From CAVSJR01 sp963728285 (GTDB lineage: Bacteria; Actinomycetota; UBA4738; HRBIN12), in the NCBI GenBank assembly GCA_963728285.1, contig CAVSJR010000002.1, positions 248,001 to 312,000 on the forward strand: a DNA stretch of 64,000 nt, read 5' to 3'. The notes beneath the pieces were generated by a model, which saw nothing but the letters and a program-made list of their open reading frames with translations, did no database searches and was not told the DNA's origin. The position numbers and the translations under genes are program-made. Shown here in pieces: positions 27,422-36,384 of the stretch (the first letter of the stretch is position 1; every line of letters begins with the position of its first letter).

Positions 27422-28621
27422 ATGCTCGTCGGCGGACTCGCGTGCGTGGCCTTGGTGCTCGGGGGCGTCGCCTCGGCACAAGCGCGCCTGGAGCCGGTGG
27501 CGGAGAACCTGGCCTCGCCGACGAACCTCGCCTTCGCTCCCGACGGTCGAATCCTGTTCACGGAGCAGCAGACCGGGCGGGTCCGCGCGGTGCTGAACGG
27601 GCGCCTGGTCCCGCGAGCGATCACGCAGTTCGATGTCGTGCAGGGCGCCGAGACGGGGCTGCTGGGGATCGCGCTGCATCCGAACTTCGCGAGCCAGCCG
27701 TGGGTGTACGTCTACCTCTCGAGCGCGCCGAGCGAACGGAACGAGATCGTGCGGTTCCGCATCGATGAGGCGGCGACCACGAGGGAGACGGTGTTCCAGG
27801 GGCTCCCGACCGTGAACGGGTATCACAACGGCGGCGATCTCGTGTTCGGCCCCGACGGCGCGCTCTACGTCGTGACCGGCGAGGCCCATCAGCCGGAGCT
27901 CGCCCAGGACCCCTCGAGCGTCGGAGGCAAGATCCTGCGCCTGCTCCCCGATGGATCGATCCCGCCCGACAATCCGTTCGGCGCCGGCGATCCCGTCTTC
28001 GCGCTCGGCATCCGCAACTCCTTCGGCCTGTGCTTCGACCCGCGGACGGGCGATCTGTGGGAGACGGAGAACGGACCCGACCGGGACGACGAGGTCAACC
28101 GCGTCGAGCCCGGAGGGAACCTCGGATGGCCGGTGGAGCTGGGGCGCGGGACGGACCCGAGGTTCATCCAGCCCGAGCTCGTCTTCCCGGACATCATCGT
28201 CCCCACCGGCTGCGCCTTCTCATCCTCCGGCCGCGCCATGTACTTCGGCGACTTCGCGGGCGGAAACCTGCATCGGGCCACGGTGACCGAGTCCGGAAGC
28301 ATCGCCGACGAACGGGTGATCGCTCGCGCGCCCTCGGGCATCACGGATGTCGCGAGGGCGCCGACGGGCGACATCTACGTCGCGACGAGCGACTCGATCC
28401 TCCGCCTCGCCGCGACCTCGCCGGAGACGCCGTCCCCGACGTCGGCGACCCCGACGCCGTCGCCATCGCCGGGAGGGTCCGGGACCGGCTCGCGAGCGGC
28501 CGAGGGATCGAGCGGCGTGCGCACGGCCGTCGTCGTTGGGCTCGTCGTCCTGCTGGCGGCCGGGCTCGTCGCCCGCGCGCTGGCCGGGAGACGGCTGCGG
28601 CGGCAGACTCGAGGGAGATGA
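27422..28621 (+). CDS. Secreted PQQ-dependent sugar dehydrogenase-like protein, membrane-anchored
   Basis: 399 aa. A signal peptide ('VGGLACVALVLGGVASAQA') leads to a beta-propeller of the soluble glucose/aldose sugar dehydrogenase (GSDH/YliI) family: 'NLAFAPDGRILFTEQQTGRV', 'GLLGIALHPNF', 'NGGDLVFGPDGALYVVTGE', 'RNSFGLCFDPRTGDLWETENG' (shortened). A Ser/Pro/Thr linker follows, then a C-terminal membrane segment and basic tail, tethering the enzyme to the cell surface. An ATG at 27361 with AGGGGA upstream could be the true start if a one-base shift near 27395 is an error. PQQ synthesis genes are not in view. Confidence 0.8.
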   Translation: MLVGGLACVALVLGGVASAQARLEPVAENLASPTNLAFAPDGRILFTEQQTGRVRAVLNGRLVPRAITQFDVVQGAETGLLGIALHPNFASQPWVYVYLSSAPSERNEIVRFRIDEAATTRETVFQGLPTVNGYHNGGDLVFGPDGALYVVTGEAHQPELAQDPSSVGGKILRLLPDGSIPPDNPFGAGDPVFALGIRNSFGLCFDPRTGDLWETENGPDRDDEVNRVEPGGNLGWPVELGRGTDPRFIQPELVFPDIIVPTGCAFSSSGRAMYFGDFAGGNLHRATVTESGSIADERVIARAPSGITDVARAPTGDIYVATSDSILRLAATSPETPSPTSATPTPSPSPGGSGTGSRAAEGSSGVRTAVVVGLVVLLAAGLVARALAGRRLRRQTRGR

Positions 28622-28652
28622 CGGTCGATAGGACGGCGCCTCGATGGGTCGG

Positions 28653-28817
28653 TCACCCCTTCGGCCGCTTGAGGTAGGCGACGAGCGACGTGCCGCCCAC
28701 CGGGTTCATCACCTGTGCGACGTCGACGAGCTCCCAACCCTCGTCTCCGAACGTGTTCAGGATCTCACCCGGATTGTGCTCGAGCAGCGGCGCGACGAAG
28801 TACTCCCACTTCTGCAT
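28653..28817 (-). CDS. Small DUF4177-like protein
   Basis: 54 aa: it starts MQKWEYFVAPLLEHNPGE, continues GEILNTFGDEGWELVDVAQV and ends in 'SLVAYLKRPKG'. The opening 'KWEYFVAPL', the 'GDEGWELV' centre and the closing 'YLKRP' strand are the pattern of the small DUF4177 family. GGGAGG lies 5 bases before the ATG at 28817. It sits 11 bp downstream of the CoA-binding gene, so it is the last gene of the leftward Nudix / CoA-binding group. Function unknown. Confidence 0.75.
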   Translation of the reverse strand: MQKWEYFVAPLLEHNPGEILNTFGDEGWELVDVAQVMNPVGGTSLVAYLKRPKG

Positions 28818-28828
28818 CCGACCTCCCC

Positions 28829-29284
28829 TCAGACCTGCAGCCGTTGGTCCGTCCGCCGAATGCAGACGCCCATGATCACGGCCATCCCCGCCTCCTCCGC
28901 GATGCGGCGCGCGTCGTCGTTCACGATGCCGTCCTGCAGCCAGAGCACCTTGGCGCCGCGCTCCACGGCTCCGCTCGCGATGGGGGGCGTCTCCTCGGCG
29001 CGGCGGAACACGTCCACGACGTCGATCTCCACATCCGAGGGAATGTCCGCGAGTGACGCATACGCCTGCTCGCCCAGTACCTGGGTCTCGTTCGGGTTGA
29101 CCGGGATGATGCGGTAGCCCTTGTCCTGGAGGTACGCCGCCACCGAATGGGACTCGCGATCCGGATTGGACGAGAGGCCGACCACCGCGATGACGTTCGC
29201 ATCCCCGAGGATGGATCGCAGCTCCGCGTCGCTCGGCAGGTACGGCGTCGGCCGCTGATGACCCCGATCACGCTTTTCACTCAT
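28829..29284 (-). CDS. CoA-binding domain protein (YccU-like)
   Basis: 151 aa. 'VIAVVGLSSNPDRESHSVAAYLQDKGYRIIPVNP' is cited in part: the Rossmann glycine motif 'VVGLSSNP' and 'IIPVNPNE' are diagnostic of stand-alone CoA-binding proteins related to succinyl-CoA synthetase. 'VLWLQDGIVND' and 'VIMGVCIRR' complete the domain. It overlaps the Nudix CoA-pyrophosphatase gene by 8 bp, an informative pairing since both should recognise CoA. Ligand binding is inferred. Confidence 0.87.
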   Translation of the reverse strand: MSEKRDRGHQRPTPYLPSDAELRSILGDANVIAVVGLSSNPDRESHSVAAYLQDKGYRIIPVNPNETQVLGEQAYASLADIPSDVEIDVVDVFRRAEETPPIASGAVERGAKVLWLQDGIVNDDARRIAEEAGMAVIMGVCIRRTDQRLQV

Positions 29285-29852
29285 GCGTCTCCAATCCGAG
29301 AAGGTCGAGGAACTCGTGCAGCATCCATGCCGTGGCGCCCCAGATCGTACGGCCGTCGAGCTCGTAGGCGAAACCGCGGTACACGTGGTCGTCCAACTGC
29401 CACTCCACCGTCGCCTCCGCGGCGGCGAGGCGGCGCACTGGGAACTCCAGCACCTCGGCGATCTCTCCCGTATCGGGCGTGAACGAGGGGCGCCCGTCCA
29501 GCATGCCCACGAACGGAACGACGAGGATGCCGCTGACCACCGTATGGATCGGCGCCAGCGCCCCGAGCACCTCGACCCGCGACGGATCCAGGCCCAGCTC
29601 CTCGTGGGACTCTCGCAGCGCCGTCCGCCTCAGCTCCCCATCGTCGTCCTCCTCCGCGAGGCCGCCGGGGAAGGAGATCTCCCCGGCGTGGCGCGGCAGC
29701 TCGTCCGTCCGCTGCGTGAAGACCAACGATGGGTCCGACCCGTCGATGAACGGCAGCAGCACCGCGGCCAGCCGGTCACCCGGGTTCGGCTCGGCGACGG
29801 GCGCCTGATCGAGGCGCTGAAGGAGCCGGGCGCGAACATCGTGCGGGTACAT
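29277..29852 (-). CDS. Nudix CoA pyrophosphatase
   Basis: 191 aa. The Nudix box is present ('GGLAEEDDDGE' then 'ALRESHEELGL'), preceded by 'TDELPRHAGEISFPGG', which matches the NuCoA motif of enzymes that cleave CoA and acyl-CoA to 3',5'-ADP and phosphopantetheine. 'VVSGILVVPFVGML' follows, as in CoAse/NUDT7-like proteins. ATG at 29852 lies 8 bp from the divergent M20 start; its -10 box overlaps that start codon. Confidence 0.88.
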   Translation of the reverse strand: MYPHDVRARLLQRLDQAPVAEPNPGDRLAAVLLPFIDGSDPSLVFTQRTDELPRHAGEISFPGGLAEEDDDGELRRTALRESHEELGLDPSRVEVLGALAPIHTVVSGILVVPFVGMLDGRPSFTPDTGEIAEVLEFPVRRLAAAEATVEWQLDDHVYRGFAYELDGRTIWGATAWMLHEFLDLLGLETHE

Positions 29853-29866
29853 TGGCAGCCATGGTA
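29848..29866. promoter_or_regulatory. Interlocked divergent leaderless promoters
   Basis: On the plus strand TACATT (29848-29853) lies 7 nt before ATG 29861. On the minus strand TACCAT (29866-29861) lies 8 nt before ATG 29852. Each -10 hexamer overlaps the start codon of the opposite gene, and the 19 bases read nearly as a palindrome. Neither gene has a Shine-Dalgarno sequence. Confidence 0.6.
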
Positions 29867-31154
29867 GAGGAGCCCTCGGCGGAGACGGGCGCCGGACGTG
29901 CCGCGGCCGGCCCCGTCGGGCTGGAGGCCGCCGATGCCGCGGCCTCGGAGGTCGATCCGAACGAGGTCGTGAGGATCGCGCGCGCGCTCGTGGCCGCCCC
30001 GAGCGAGAACCCGGGCGGCGACGAACGTGCGGCCGCCGCGGTGGTCCGGGCGTTCCTCGACGACATGGGCATCGCGTCGTCGGTGATCGAGGGCCGCGAG
30101 GGCCGGCCGAACGTCGTCGCCACGATCGGCGAGGGAAGGCCGAAGCTGGCATGGAACGGCCACCTCGACGTCGTCCCCGCCGGCGACGCGGCGTCCTGGA
30201 CGCATCCGCCGTGGGCCGGCGTCGTGGAGGATGGGGTGCTGTGGGGCCGCGGGGCGGCGGACATGAAGGGTCCGATCGCCTCGGCGCTCGCTGCCGTCGC
30301 GGCGATCCGGCGAGCGGGCGTCACGACGGCCGGCGCCCTGGAGCTGCACCTCGTCGCCGACGAGGAGCACCGTGGCATCCACGGGACGAGGGTCCTGCTC
30401 GAGGCCGGTCGCCTCGACGCCGACGCGTGCATCGTGGGCGAGCCGAGCAGGATGGAGCTCGGCCTGGCGGCGCGCGGAGGCGCCTTCTTCAGCGCGATCG
30501 CGCGAGGAAAGGCGGCGCACGGGTCGACACCCCACCTCGGCGTCAATGCGATCGAGGCCATGTCCCGATTCGTCCTCGCGTTGCCCGAGGCGCTCCCCGA
30601 TCTGCATCACCCGCTCCTCGGCAGCCCGACGGTCAATCCCGCGATGATTCGCGGCGGCCGCGCCCCGAACGTCGTCCCCGACGAGTGCGTGCTCACGATC
30701 GACCGGCGAACCCTTCCGGGCGAGACGCTGGAGGACGTCAGGGAACCGTTCGAGCGACTGCTCGACCGGCTTCGCGGCGAGTTCACCGGCTTCGACATCA
30801 GGCTGGAGTTCTCCGACCTGACCCAGGCCGCGGAGATCCCCGCCGATGCGACGATCGCCACGGTGGTCCGCGCGGCCGCCCGGGAGGAGCGAGGGCAGGA
30901 CCCTCCGGACATCGGGTTCACCGGGCATCACCGACGCGCGCTTCTACGTGAACGGCGCCGGGACGCCGGCGGTGGTGTTCGGCCCCGGGGACCTGCGCGT
31001 CGCCCATACGTCGAACGAACACGTCCCGGTCGACGATCTGGTGTCGGCCGCCCGCGTCTACGCGAGAGCGTTCGTTGGGTTCCTGGGAACGGCCCCGGCC
31101 GGCCGCGCCGCCTCCCGCGGAACCCTAGAAGGCTCTCCTCGCGGGTATCCTTGA
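29861..31154 (+). CDS. M20 peptidase (ArgE/DapE/succinyl-DAP desuccinylase family), one frameshift
   Basis: About 430 aa. Two-zinc aminoacylase: 'LAWNGHLDVVPAG' (metal His and Asp), 'GRGAADMKGPIAS' (bridging Asp), 'LVADEEHRGIHG' (catalytic Glu pair), 'IVGEPS', the dimerisation domain 'KAAHGSTPHLGVNAIEAM', and after a one-base insertion at about 30920 the last metal His in 'VAHTSNEHVPVDD'. It could be acetylornithine deacetylase or succinyl-diaminopimelate desuccinylase; sequence alone does not decide. About 30 N-terminal residues before 'EVDPNEVVRIAR' are Ala/Gly-rich and may not be translated. Confidence 0.85.
31146..31151 (+). promoter_or_regulatory. -10 box (TATCCT) for leaderless erpA mRNA
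   Basis: TATCCT ends 6 nt before the ATG at 31158, overlapping the end of the M20 gene. Confidence 0.45.
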
Positions 31155-31157
31155 GGC

Positions 31158-31499
31158 ATGAGCGCAACAAGCGTCATCTCCGTCACCGAGCAGGCCGCGC
31201 GCAAGGCCGCGCAGCTGGCGGCGAAGGAGGGCCATGCGAACGACGCATACCTCCGGGTGCGGGTCGTCGCGGGCGGGTGCTCCGGCTTCAGCTATCAGCT
31301 CGGGTTCGAGGACGCGCCCCAGCCGGACGACCACGTGATCGACGCTCGAGTCATCCGCGTCCTCGTGGATCCCCGAAGCGCCCCGATCGTCGAGGGGTCG
31401 ACCCTGGACTTCAACGACGCCATGCTCGGCGGCGGCCTCCGGATGATCAATCCGAGGGCGACGCACGAGTGCGCGTGCGGGGACTCCTTCTCGGTCTGA
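31158..31499 (+). CDS. erpA: HesB/IscA-type iron-sulfur cluster insertion protein
   Basis: 113 aa. 'VVAGGCSGFSYQLGFED' and the C-terminal 'CACGDSF' supply the three conserved cysteines of A-type carriers (about 41, 105 and 107); 'NPRATHECACG' is close to the canonical NPNA..CGCG ending. It accepts Fe-S clusters and passes them to apo-proteins. Its neighbours downstream (FrhB-like, ferredoxin) are Fe-S proteins, which are plausible clients. The stop codon lies inside the first unit of a 14-bp tandem repeat. Confidence 0.93.
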   Translation: MSATSVISVTEQAARKAAQLAAKEGHANDAYLRVRVVAGGCSGFSYQLGFEDAPQPDDHVIDARVIRVLVDPRSAPIVEGSTLDFNDAMLGGGLRMINPRATHECACGDSFSV

Positions 31500-31569
31500 C
31501 CTCCTCGGTCTGACCTCCTCGGTCTGACATTCTCTCCCCCTCCCCTCGGTCTGACATCCTCGGTCTGAC
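31487..31569 (+). repeat. 14-bp tandem repeat after erpA
   Basis: Six units in register: starts at 31487, 31501, 31515, 31529 (degenerate, 13 bp), 31542 and 31556. The consensus is CTCCTCGGTCTGAC. The first unit encodes the last codons and stop of erpA, so the array grew out of the gene end. Each intact unit contains TGA. It lies between erpA and the FrhB-like gene. Confidence 0.85.
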
Positions 31570-31603
31570 TCGCACCGGGCTCCCCTGCTCGCCCCCGCCG
31601 CCC

Positions 31604-31609
31604 TATACT
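31604..31609 (+). promoter_or_regulatory. -10 box (TATACT) for FrhB-like gene
   Basis: TATACT ends 9 nt before the ATG at 31619, a near-consensus hexamer placed for a leaderless transcript. Confidence 0.5.
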
Positions 31610-31618
31610 TCGCTGCAG

Positions 31619-32752
31619 ATGCCGTCATCGGCCGACAAGACGCAGTGGCGGGACCTCTACCACGAGGTCGTCACGACCGGGTTGTGCACCGGCTGCACCG
31701 CGTGCATCGTCGCGTGTCCCTTTCACGTGCTCGGCTATGAGGACAACGTTCCCGTGCAGCTCCAGGACGACGGCGTCGATGTGTGCGTCCACGGCGACAA
31801 GGGGTGCGACATCTGCACCCGCGCGTGTCCCAGGTTCCGCGAGTGGGAGCCGGAGATCGACGACCTCCTGTTCGGCCAGACTCGCAAGCCCGAGGACGTG
31901 ATCGGGCAGTACCGAGACATCGTGCTCGCGCGCGCCGCCGATGCTCCTTCGCTCGCCGAGGGCCAGGATGGAGGCGTCGTCTCGGCCCTGCTGATCTGGG
32001 GCTTGGCGAACGGCGACATCGACGGCGCATGCACCTCGAAGCTGTCCGACGAGCGTCAATGGGACGCCGAGCCAACGGTCGTCACCGACGCGCAGGGCGT
32101 GCTCGCGACCGCCGGCTCGCGGTACACCTATTCGGCGAATCCGCTGGCGCTCATCAAGGCGGCCGAGATGGGTCTGTCCAAGGTGGCGCTCGTGGGCATG
32201 TCGTGTCAGGCGAGCGTGACGGGCGCGCTCGAGGCCCGGCGCGTCAACAAGTGGCGCCGCAAGATCGCGTGGACGTTCGGCCTGCTGTGCTCCAAGACGT
32301 TCACGTACGACGGCGTCATGGTCGAGATCGCGCAGAACAAGCTCGGGCTCGATCTCGATCATCTGGCGCGGGTGAACGTCAAGGGGAAGCTCCTCTTCTA
32401 TACCGACGACGGCGAGGAACACACGTACTCGCTGAAGGATGCACAGGTGTTCACCCGGCCGGGGTGCAAGCGATGCCCCGACTTCGCGGCCGAGCACGCG
32501 GATATCTCCTTCGGCGGCCTCGGGCAGAGCGAGGGCTGGACGCTGACCATCATTCGCACCGAGCGCGGACAGGACATCTGGGATCGTGCGGTCGCCGATG
32601 GGGTGGTCGAGTGGCGCCCCGGCTCGGAGGACCCAAAGGCCATCGAGCTGATGGGAAAGCTCGCGTCCCGGCAGCGGGCGAGGTGGCCCGTGGACGACAT
32701 CGCGCCGGCATGGAGCTCCCCCGGCGCACTGCCGGGCGCGACCGGAACGTAG
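31619..32752 (+). CDS. Coenzyme F420 hydrogenase/dehydrogenase beta subunit (FrhB) family protein
   Basis: 377 aa. An N-terminal ferredoxin-like region with 'GLCTGCTACIVACPFHV' and 'CDICTRACPRF' (about residues 22-72) can hold two [4Fe-4S] clusters. The FrhB domain follows with 'DGGVVSALLIWGLANGDIDGA' (shortened), 'KVALVGMSCQASVTGAL', 'GLLCSKTF' and 'CKRCPDFAAEHADISFGGLG'. Family members are F420- and FAD-linked oxidoreductases. It stands as a single subunit, so it may act as a soluble F420-dependent reductase. An F420-type LLM enzyme at 37659 supports F420 use. Confidence 0.88.
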   Translation: MPSSADKTQWRDLYHEVVTTGLCTGCTACIVACPFHVLGYEDNVPVQLQDDGVDVCVHGDKGCDICTRACPRFREWEPEIDDLLFGQTRKPEDVIGQYRDIVLARAADAPSLAEGQDGGVVSALLIWGLANGDIDGACTSKLSDERQWDAEPTVVTDAQGVLATAGSRYTYSANPLALIKAAEMGLSKVALVGMSCQASVTGALEARRVNKWRRKIAWTFGLLCSKTFTYDGVMVEIAQNKLGLDLDHLARVNVKGKLLFYTDDGEEHTYSLKDAQVFTRPGCKRCPDFAAEHADISFGGLGQSEGWTLTIIRTERGQDIWDRAVADGVVEWRPGSEDPKAIELMGKLASRQRARWPVDDIAPAWSSPGALPGATGT

Positions 32753-32931
32753 CCCCGCCACCGCCTTTCCGCACCTGGTTTCCGCTTCGTCCCGGGCATT
32801 CCGGCCGTGCCCGTGACTCGGCTCAACGGCGCCCCCGCGCCGCCGATACCTCACAGGAGGGCTCACGAGGCCCCTGTTCGTGCCTGGGCGCCTCGGCGCC
32901 GGGTACCGCGCGCCGACCGGAGGCCAGCGAC

Positions 32932-35854
32932 GTGAACCAAGCGAAGGGAATCGACGGCGAATCCAGCCGTCGACGGGACGCGATCATGGAGTTCGTCGCG
33001 TTCGCCGCTCAACGCTTCCTCGAGGCGTCCGACTGGGAGGCCGTGGCGCCGGAGATCCTCGGCCGGCTCGGACGTGCGACGGGCGTCTCGCGCACATACA
33101 TCTTTGAAAACGATGTCGGGGAGGACGGCAGGACCGCCTACAGCCAGCGTTTCGAGTGGGTCGCGCCCGGCGTTCGCCCGCTGTTCGACGACGGGGAGGT
33201 GCGGTCCCGCTCCTGGCACGAGGTCGGCTTCGGTCGCTGGGAGCGGCTGCTCGCGGCCGGCGAGCCCATCCTCGGACTCGCCAAGGCGTTCCCCGCGGAG
33301 GAGGCGGACCGCCTGCTCCGGGCGGAGATCGCCGCGATCCTGGTCGTCCCCGTCTTCGCGGAATCCGACTGGTGGGGCACGATCGGGTTCGACGACCGGG
33401 AGGAGCGCGAGTGGCACGCGGCGGAGGTGGACGCGCTGCGGACCGCGGCCGGAATCCTGGGCGCGGCGATCGGACGGCAGCGGGCGGAGCAGCGGGTGCA
33501 CCGCGTCGAGGCGCGCCAGCGCGGCATCCTCGAGGGACTTCCCGTCGTGACGTATCAGGAGACCGTCCCCGCCCCGGGATATCCGAGCGCGACCCTCCTC
33601 TACATGAGCCCGCAGGTCGAGGCACTGCTCGGCTACCCCGCGAGCCAGTGGGAGGAGGACGCATCGTTCTGGGCACGAATCATCCACCCCGACGACCTGC
33701 CGGGCGTGATGTCGAAGAGCAGCAACGCGGCGGAGGCCTTCGATGTCTACCGTCAGGAGTACCGGATGACCGCGTCGGACGGAGGCACGGTCTGGGTCCA
33801 CGACGAGGCCAGGCTGTTGAGCGAGCCGGGAGACTGGCCCCAGACGTGGCAGGGCGTGCTGCTCGACATCACCGACCGCAAGCGCGCCGAGCGCCTCCTG
33901 GCATCGGCCGAGGTTCGGTACCGGGCGCTCGCCGAGAACGTCCCCGTGCTGATCTACGCCGAGTCGCTGGACGGTGCCAACGAGGTCTACATCGGGCCGC
34001 AGGTCGAACGGATGCTCGGGTACGAGCCGGCGGAATGGAGCTCCACGCCCGGGTTCTGGAGCGAGCGCATCCATCCCGACGAGGTCGAGCGAGTGCTCGC
34101 GGCCGACCGTCGCGCCAACGACACGCTGGAACCGTTCGCCGAGGAATACCGCTTCCGAGCGAGCGACGGCCGGTGGGTCTGGCTGCGAGACGAGGCGATC
34201 GCGGTACGCAACGAGCACGGCCGTCCCGAGTACTGGCAGGGATGCATGATCGACGTGACGGAGCAACGCAACGCGGAGGACGCGCTGATCTACGCCGAGG
34301 CTCGCTCCCGAACGCTCGTCGAGCACATCCCCGCCATGACCTACGTCGAGTCGCTGGATGCCGACGCCGAGCTCTTCTACATCAGCCCCCAGGTCGAGCG
34401 GATCCTCGGCTACTCGCCGCAGGAGTGGGCCCTCACCGAGAACTTCTGGGTGCAGCACATCCACCCGGACGACAGGGAATGGGTGCTTGAGGAGGACGCC
34501 CGCACGGACGCCACGCGCGATCCCGTCGAGATGGAGTACCGGTTCCTCGCCAAGGACGGGACGTACCGATGGCTCCGCGACGAGGCGGTCTTTGTGGAGC
34601 AGGAGGGCCAGCAGCCCTTCTGGCAGGGCTTCCTGCTCGACGTCACCGAGCGCAAGCGCGCCGAGGACGCGCTGCGAGACAGCGAGGAGCGCTATCGCGA
34701 CCTCTTCGAGAACGCGAACGATCTCATCTACACCCAGGATCTCCGGGGCACGATCACGTCGATGAACAACGCCGCCGTCGGCCTTCTCGGCTACGGGCTC
34801 GACGAGATCGTCGGCCAGGACCTCTCGAGATTTCTCTCGCCCGAGCACGTGGCGAGGGTCCGCAAGCTGGTCGCTCGCGGCCTCGCGGACCTCTCCTCCG
34901 CCTCGTTCGAGATCGAGCTCGTCGATCGCTTCGGTACCCGCATTCCAACCGAGGTCAGCATGCGCCTCATCACTCGCGACGGCGAACCCGTCGGCGCACA
35001 GACGATCGCGCGCGATATCACAGAGCGAAAGCGAGTGGAGGAGGAGCTCCAGCACGCGCTGACGGTGGAGCGTGAGGCGACGCAGCGCCTGCGGGCGGTG
35101 GACGAGATGAAGAACACATTCCTGCAGGCGGTGTCGCACGATCTCCGAACCCCCCTCGCCGCGATCCTCGGGCTCGCGGTGACGCTCGGTCGGACGGATC
35201 TCGAGCTCCAGCACAACGAGGCGTCCGAGCTCGCGGAGCGCATCGCGACGAATGCACGGAAACTGGACCGGCTGGTGACCGACCTCCTCGACCTCGACCG
35301 GCTGAGCCGCGGCATCGTCGAGCCGAGCATCCAGCCGCTCGACATCGCCTCGTTGCTACGCCGCGTCGTGGAGGAATCGGACCTCGTCGCCGGGCGCACC
35401 GTGACCGTCGACGCGGACACGATGGTCGTCCACGTCGATGCCGCAAAGGTCGAGCGGATCGTTGAGAACCTGCTCGCAAACACCGCGCGGCACACGGAGC
35501 CGGGGACGTCCGTGTGGGTGCGGGCCGTGGCACGAGACGACGGCGTCCTGATCGTCGTCGAGGATGAGGGATCCGGCGTGCCGGCCTCCGAGCGCGAGCA
35601 GATCTTCCAGCCGTTCAGACAGGGCTCGGATGCGCCCTGCTCACTCGCCGGGCGTCGGCGTCGGCCTCACGCTGGTCGCGCGCTTCGCCGAGCTGCACGG
35701 AGGGCGGGCCTGGGTGGACGAGCGGCCGGGCGGCGGTGCGTCGTTCCGGGTGTATCTCCCCGACGGCTCGAAACGGAACAGCGGTGAGCCGGCCGCTCCA
35801 TCTCCTCGCGAGGCCGAGCCGGGGCGTCCCCGGCCCGGAGCGGTGTCCGCCTGA
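32932..35854 (+). CDS. GAF / multi-PAS sensor histidine kinase (one frameshift)
   Basis: About 973 aa, GTG at 32932 with GGAGG at 32919-32923. No membrane segments, so it is cytosolic. Domains: GAF (about 15-180), four PAS/PAC modules (about 190-325, 330-450, 455-575, 580-700), HisKA with 'VSHDLRTPLAAILGL' (phospho-His about 736), and HATPase with 'VENLLANTARHTEPG' and 'VEDEGSGVP'. One extra C in CCC at 35635-35637 breaks the frame just before the G2 box 'SPGVGVGLTLVARFAELHGG', which follows in the next frame. The first three PAS modules are close repeats of one another. No cognate regulator is adjacent. Confidence 0.92.
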
Positions 35855-35860
35855 GCGGAC

Positions 35861-36190
35861 TCAGCCGACCGTCGGCCAGTTCGCGACGACGGGATGATCG
35901 GCCTCGACGGGACCGACCTGGGCCGCCCCTCCCGGCGATCCGAGCCCGCTCACGCCCTCGTCGAAGAACTCGGCGTTGACGGGGGTGAACTGCTTCCACT
36001 CGGCCGGGACGTCGTCCTCGTAGAAGATCGCCGTCACGGGGCACACCGGCTCGCACGCCCCGCAGTCCACGCACTCGTCCGGGTGGATATAGAGCATCCG
36101 GCCACCCTCGTAGATGCAGTCGACCGGGCACTCGTCCACGCACGCCCGGTCCTTCACGTCGATGCAGGGCTCGCAGATCGTGTAGGTCAT
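35861..36190 (-). CDS. fdxA: FdxA-type 7Fe/8Fe ferredoxin
   Basis: 109 aa. 'YTICEPCIDVKDRACVDECPVDCIY' (given in part: CEPCI, CVDECPVDCI) and 'CVDCGACEPVCPVTAI' provide the [3Fe-4S] and [4Fe-4S] ligands in the arrangement of mycobacterial/Streptomyces FdxA. 'PAEWKQFTPVNAEFF' is the conserved C-terminal part. GAGGAGCC precedes the ATG. It supplies electrons to cytochromes P450 and other oxidoreductases. It converges with the histidine kinase. Confidence 0.94.
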   Translation of the reverse strand: MTYTICEPCIDVKDRACVDECPVDCIYEGGRMLYIHPDECVDCGACEPVCPVTAIFYEDDVPAEWKQFTPVNAEFFDEGVSGLGSPGGAAQVGPVEADHPVVANWPTVG

Positions 36191-36384
36191 GGCTCCTCGT
36201 TTCCCCCATTTGGACGGTGTAAGCCTTGGAAATCCAGTCTAGTCGTTCGGGCGGCGGCTACAACCGCTTCGCCGCCGAAGGGGAACACAGCAGGTGAACT
36301 GATGTTTCGAGAGGCGAATCAGGGCAGGTCGAATTGATGGGAATGGCGGTCCCCCACCCTACGAAGCCCCCGAGGCATCGGCAC

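Noticed and set aside
29957..29990. A later start for the M20 peptidase at EVDPNEV
   Set aside because: Not excluded, but the leaderless promoter signature favours ATG 29861; no ribosome binding site precedes the later codon.
31487..31569. CRISPR array
   Set aside because: Units are 14 bp and directly adjacent with no spacers; it is a simple tandem repeat.
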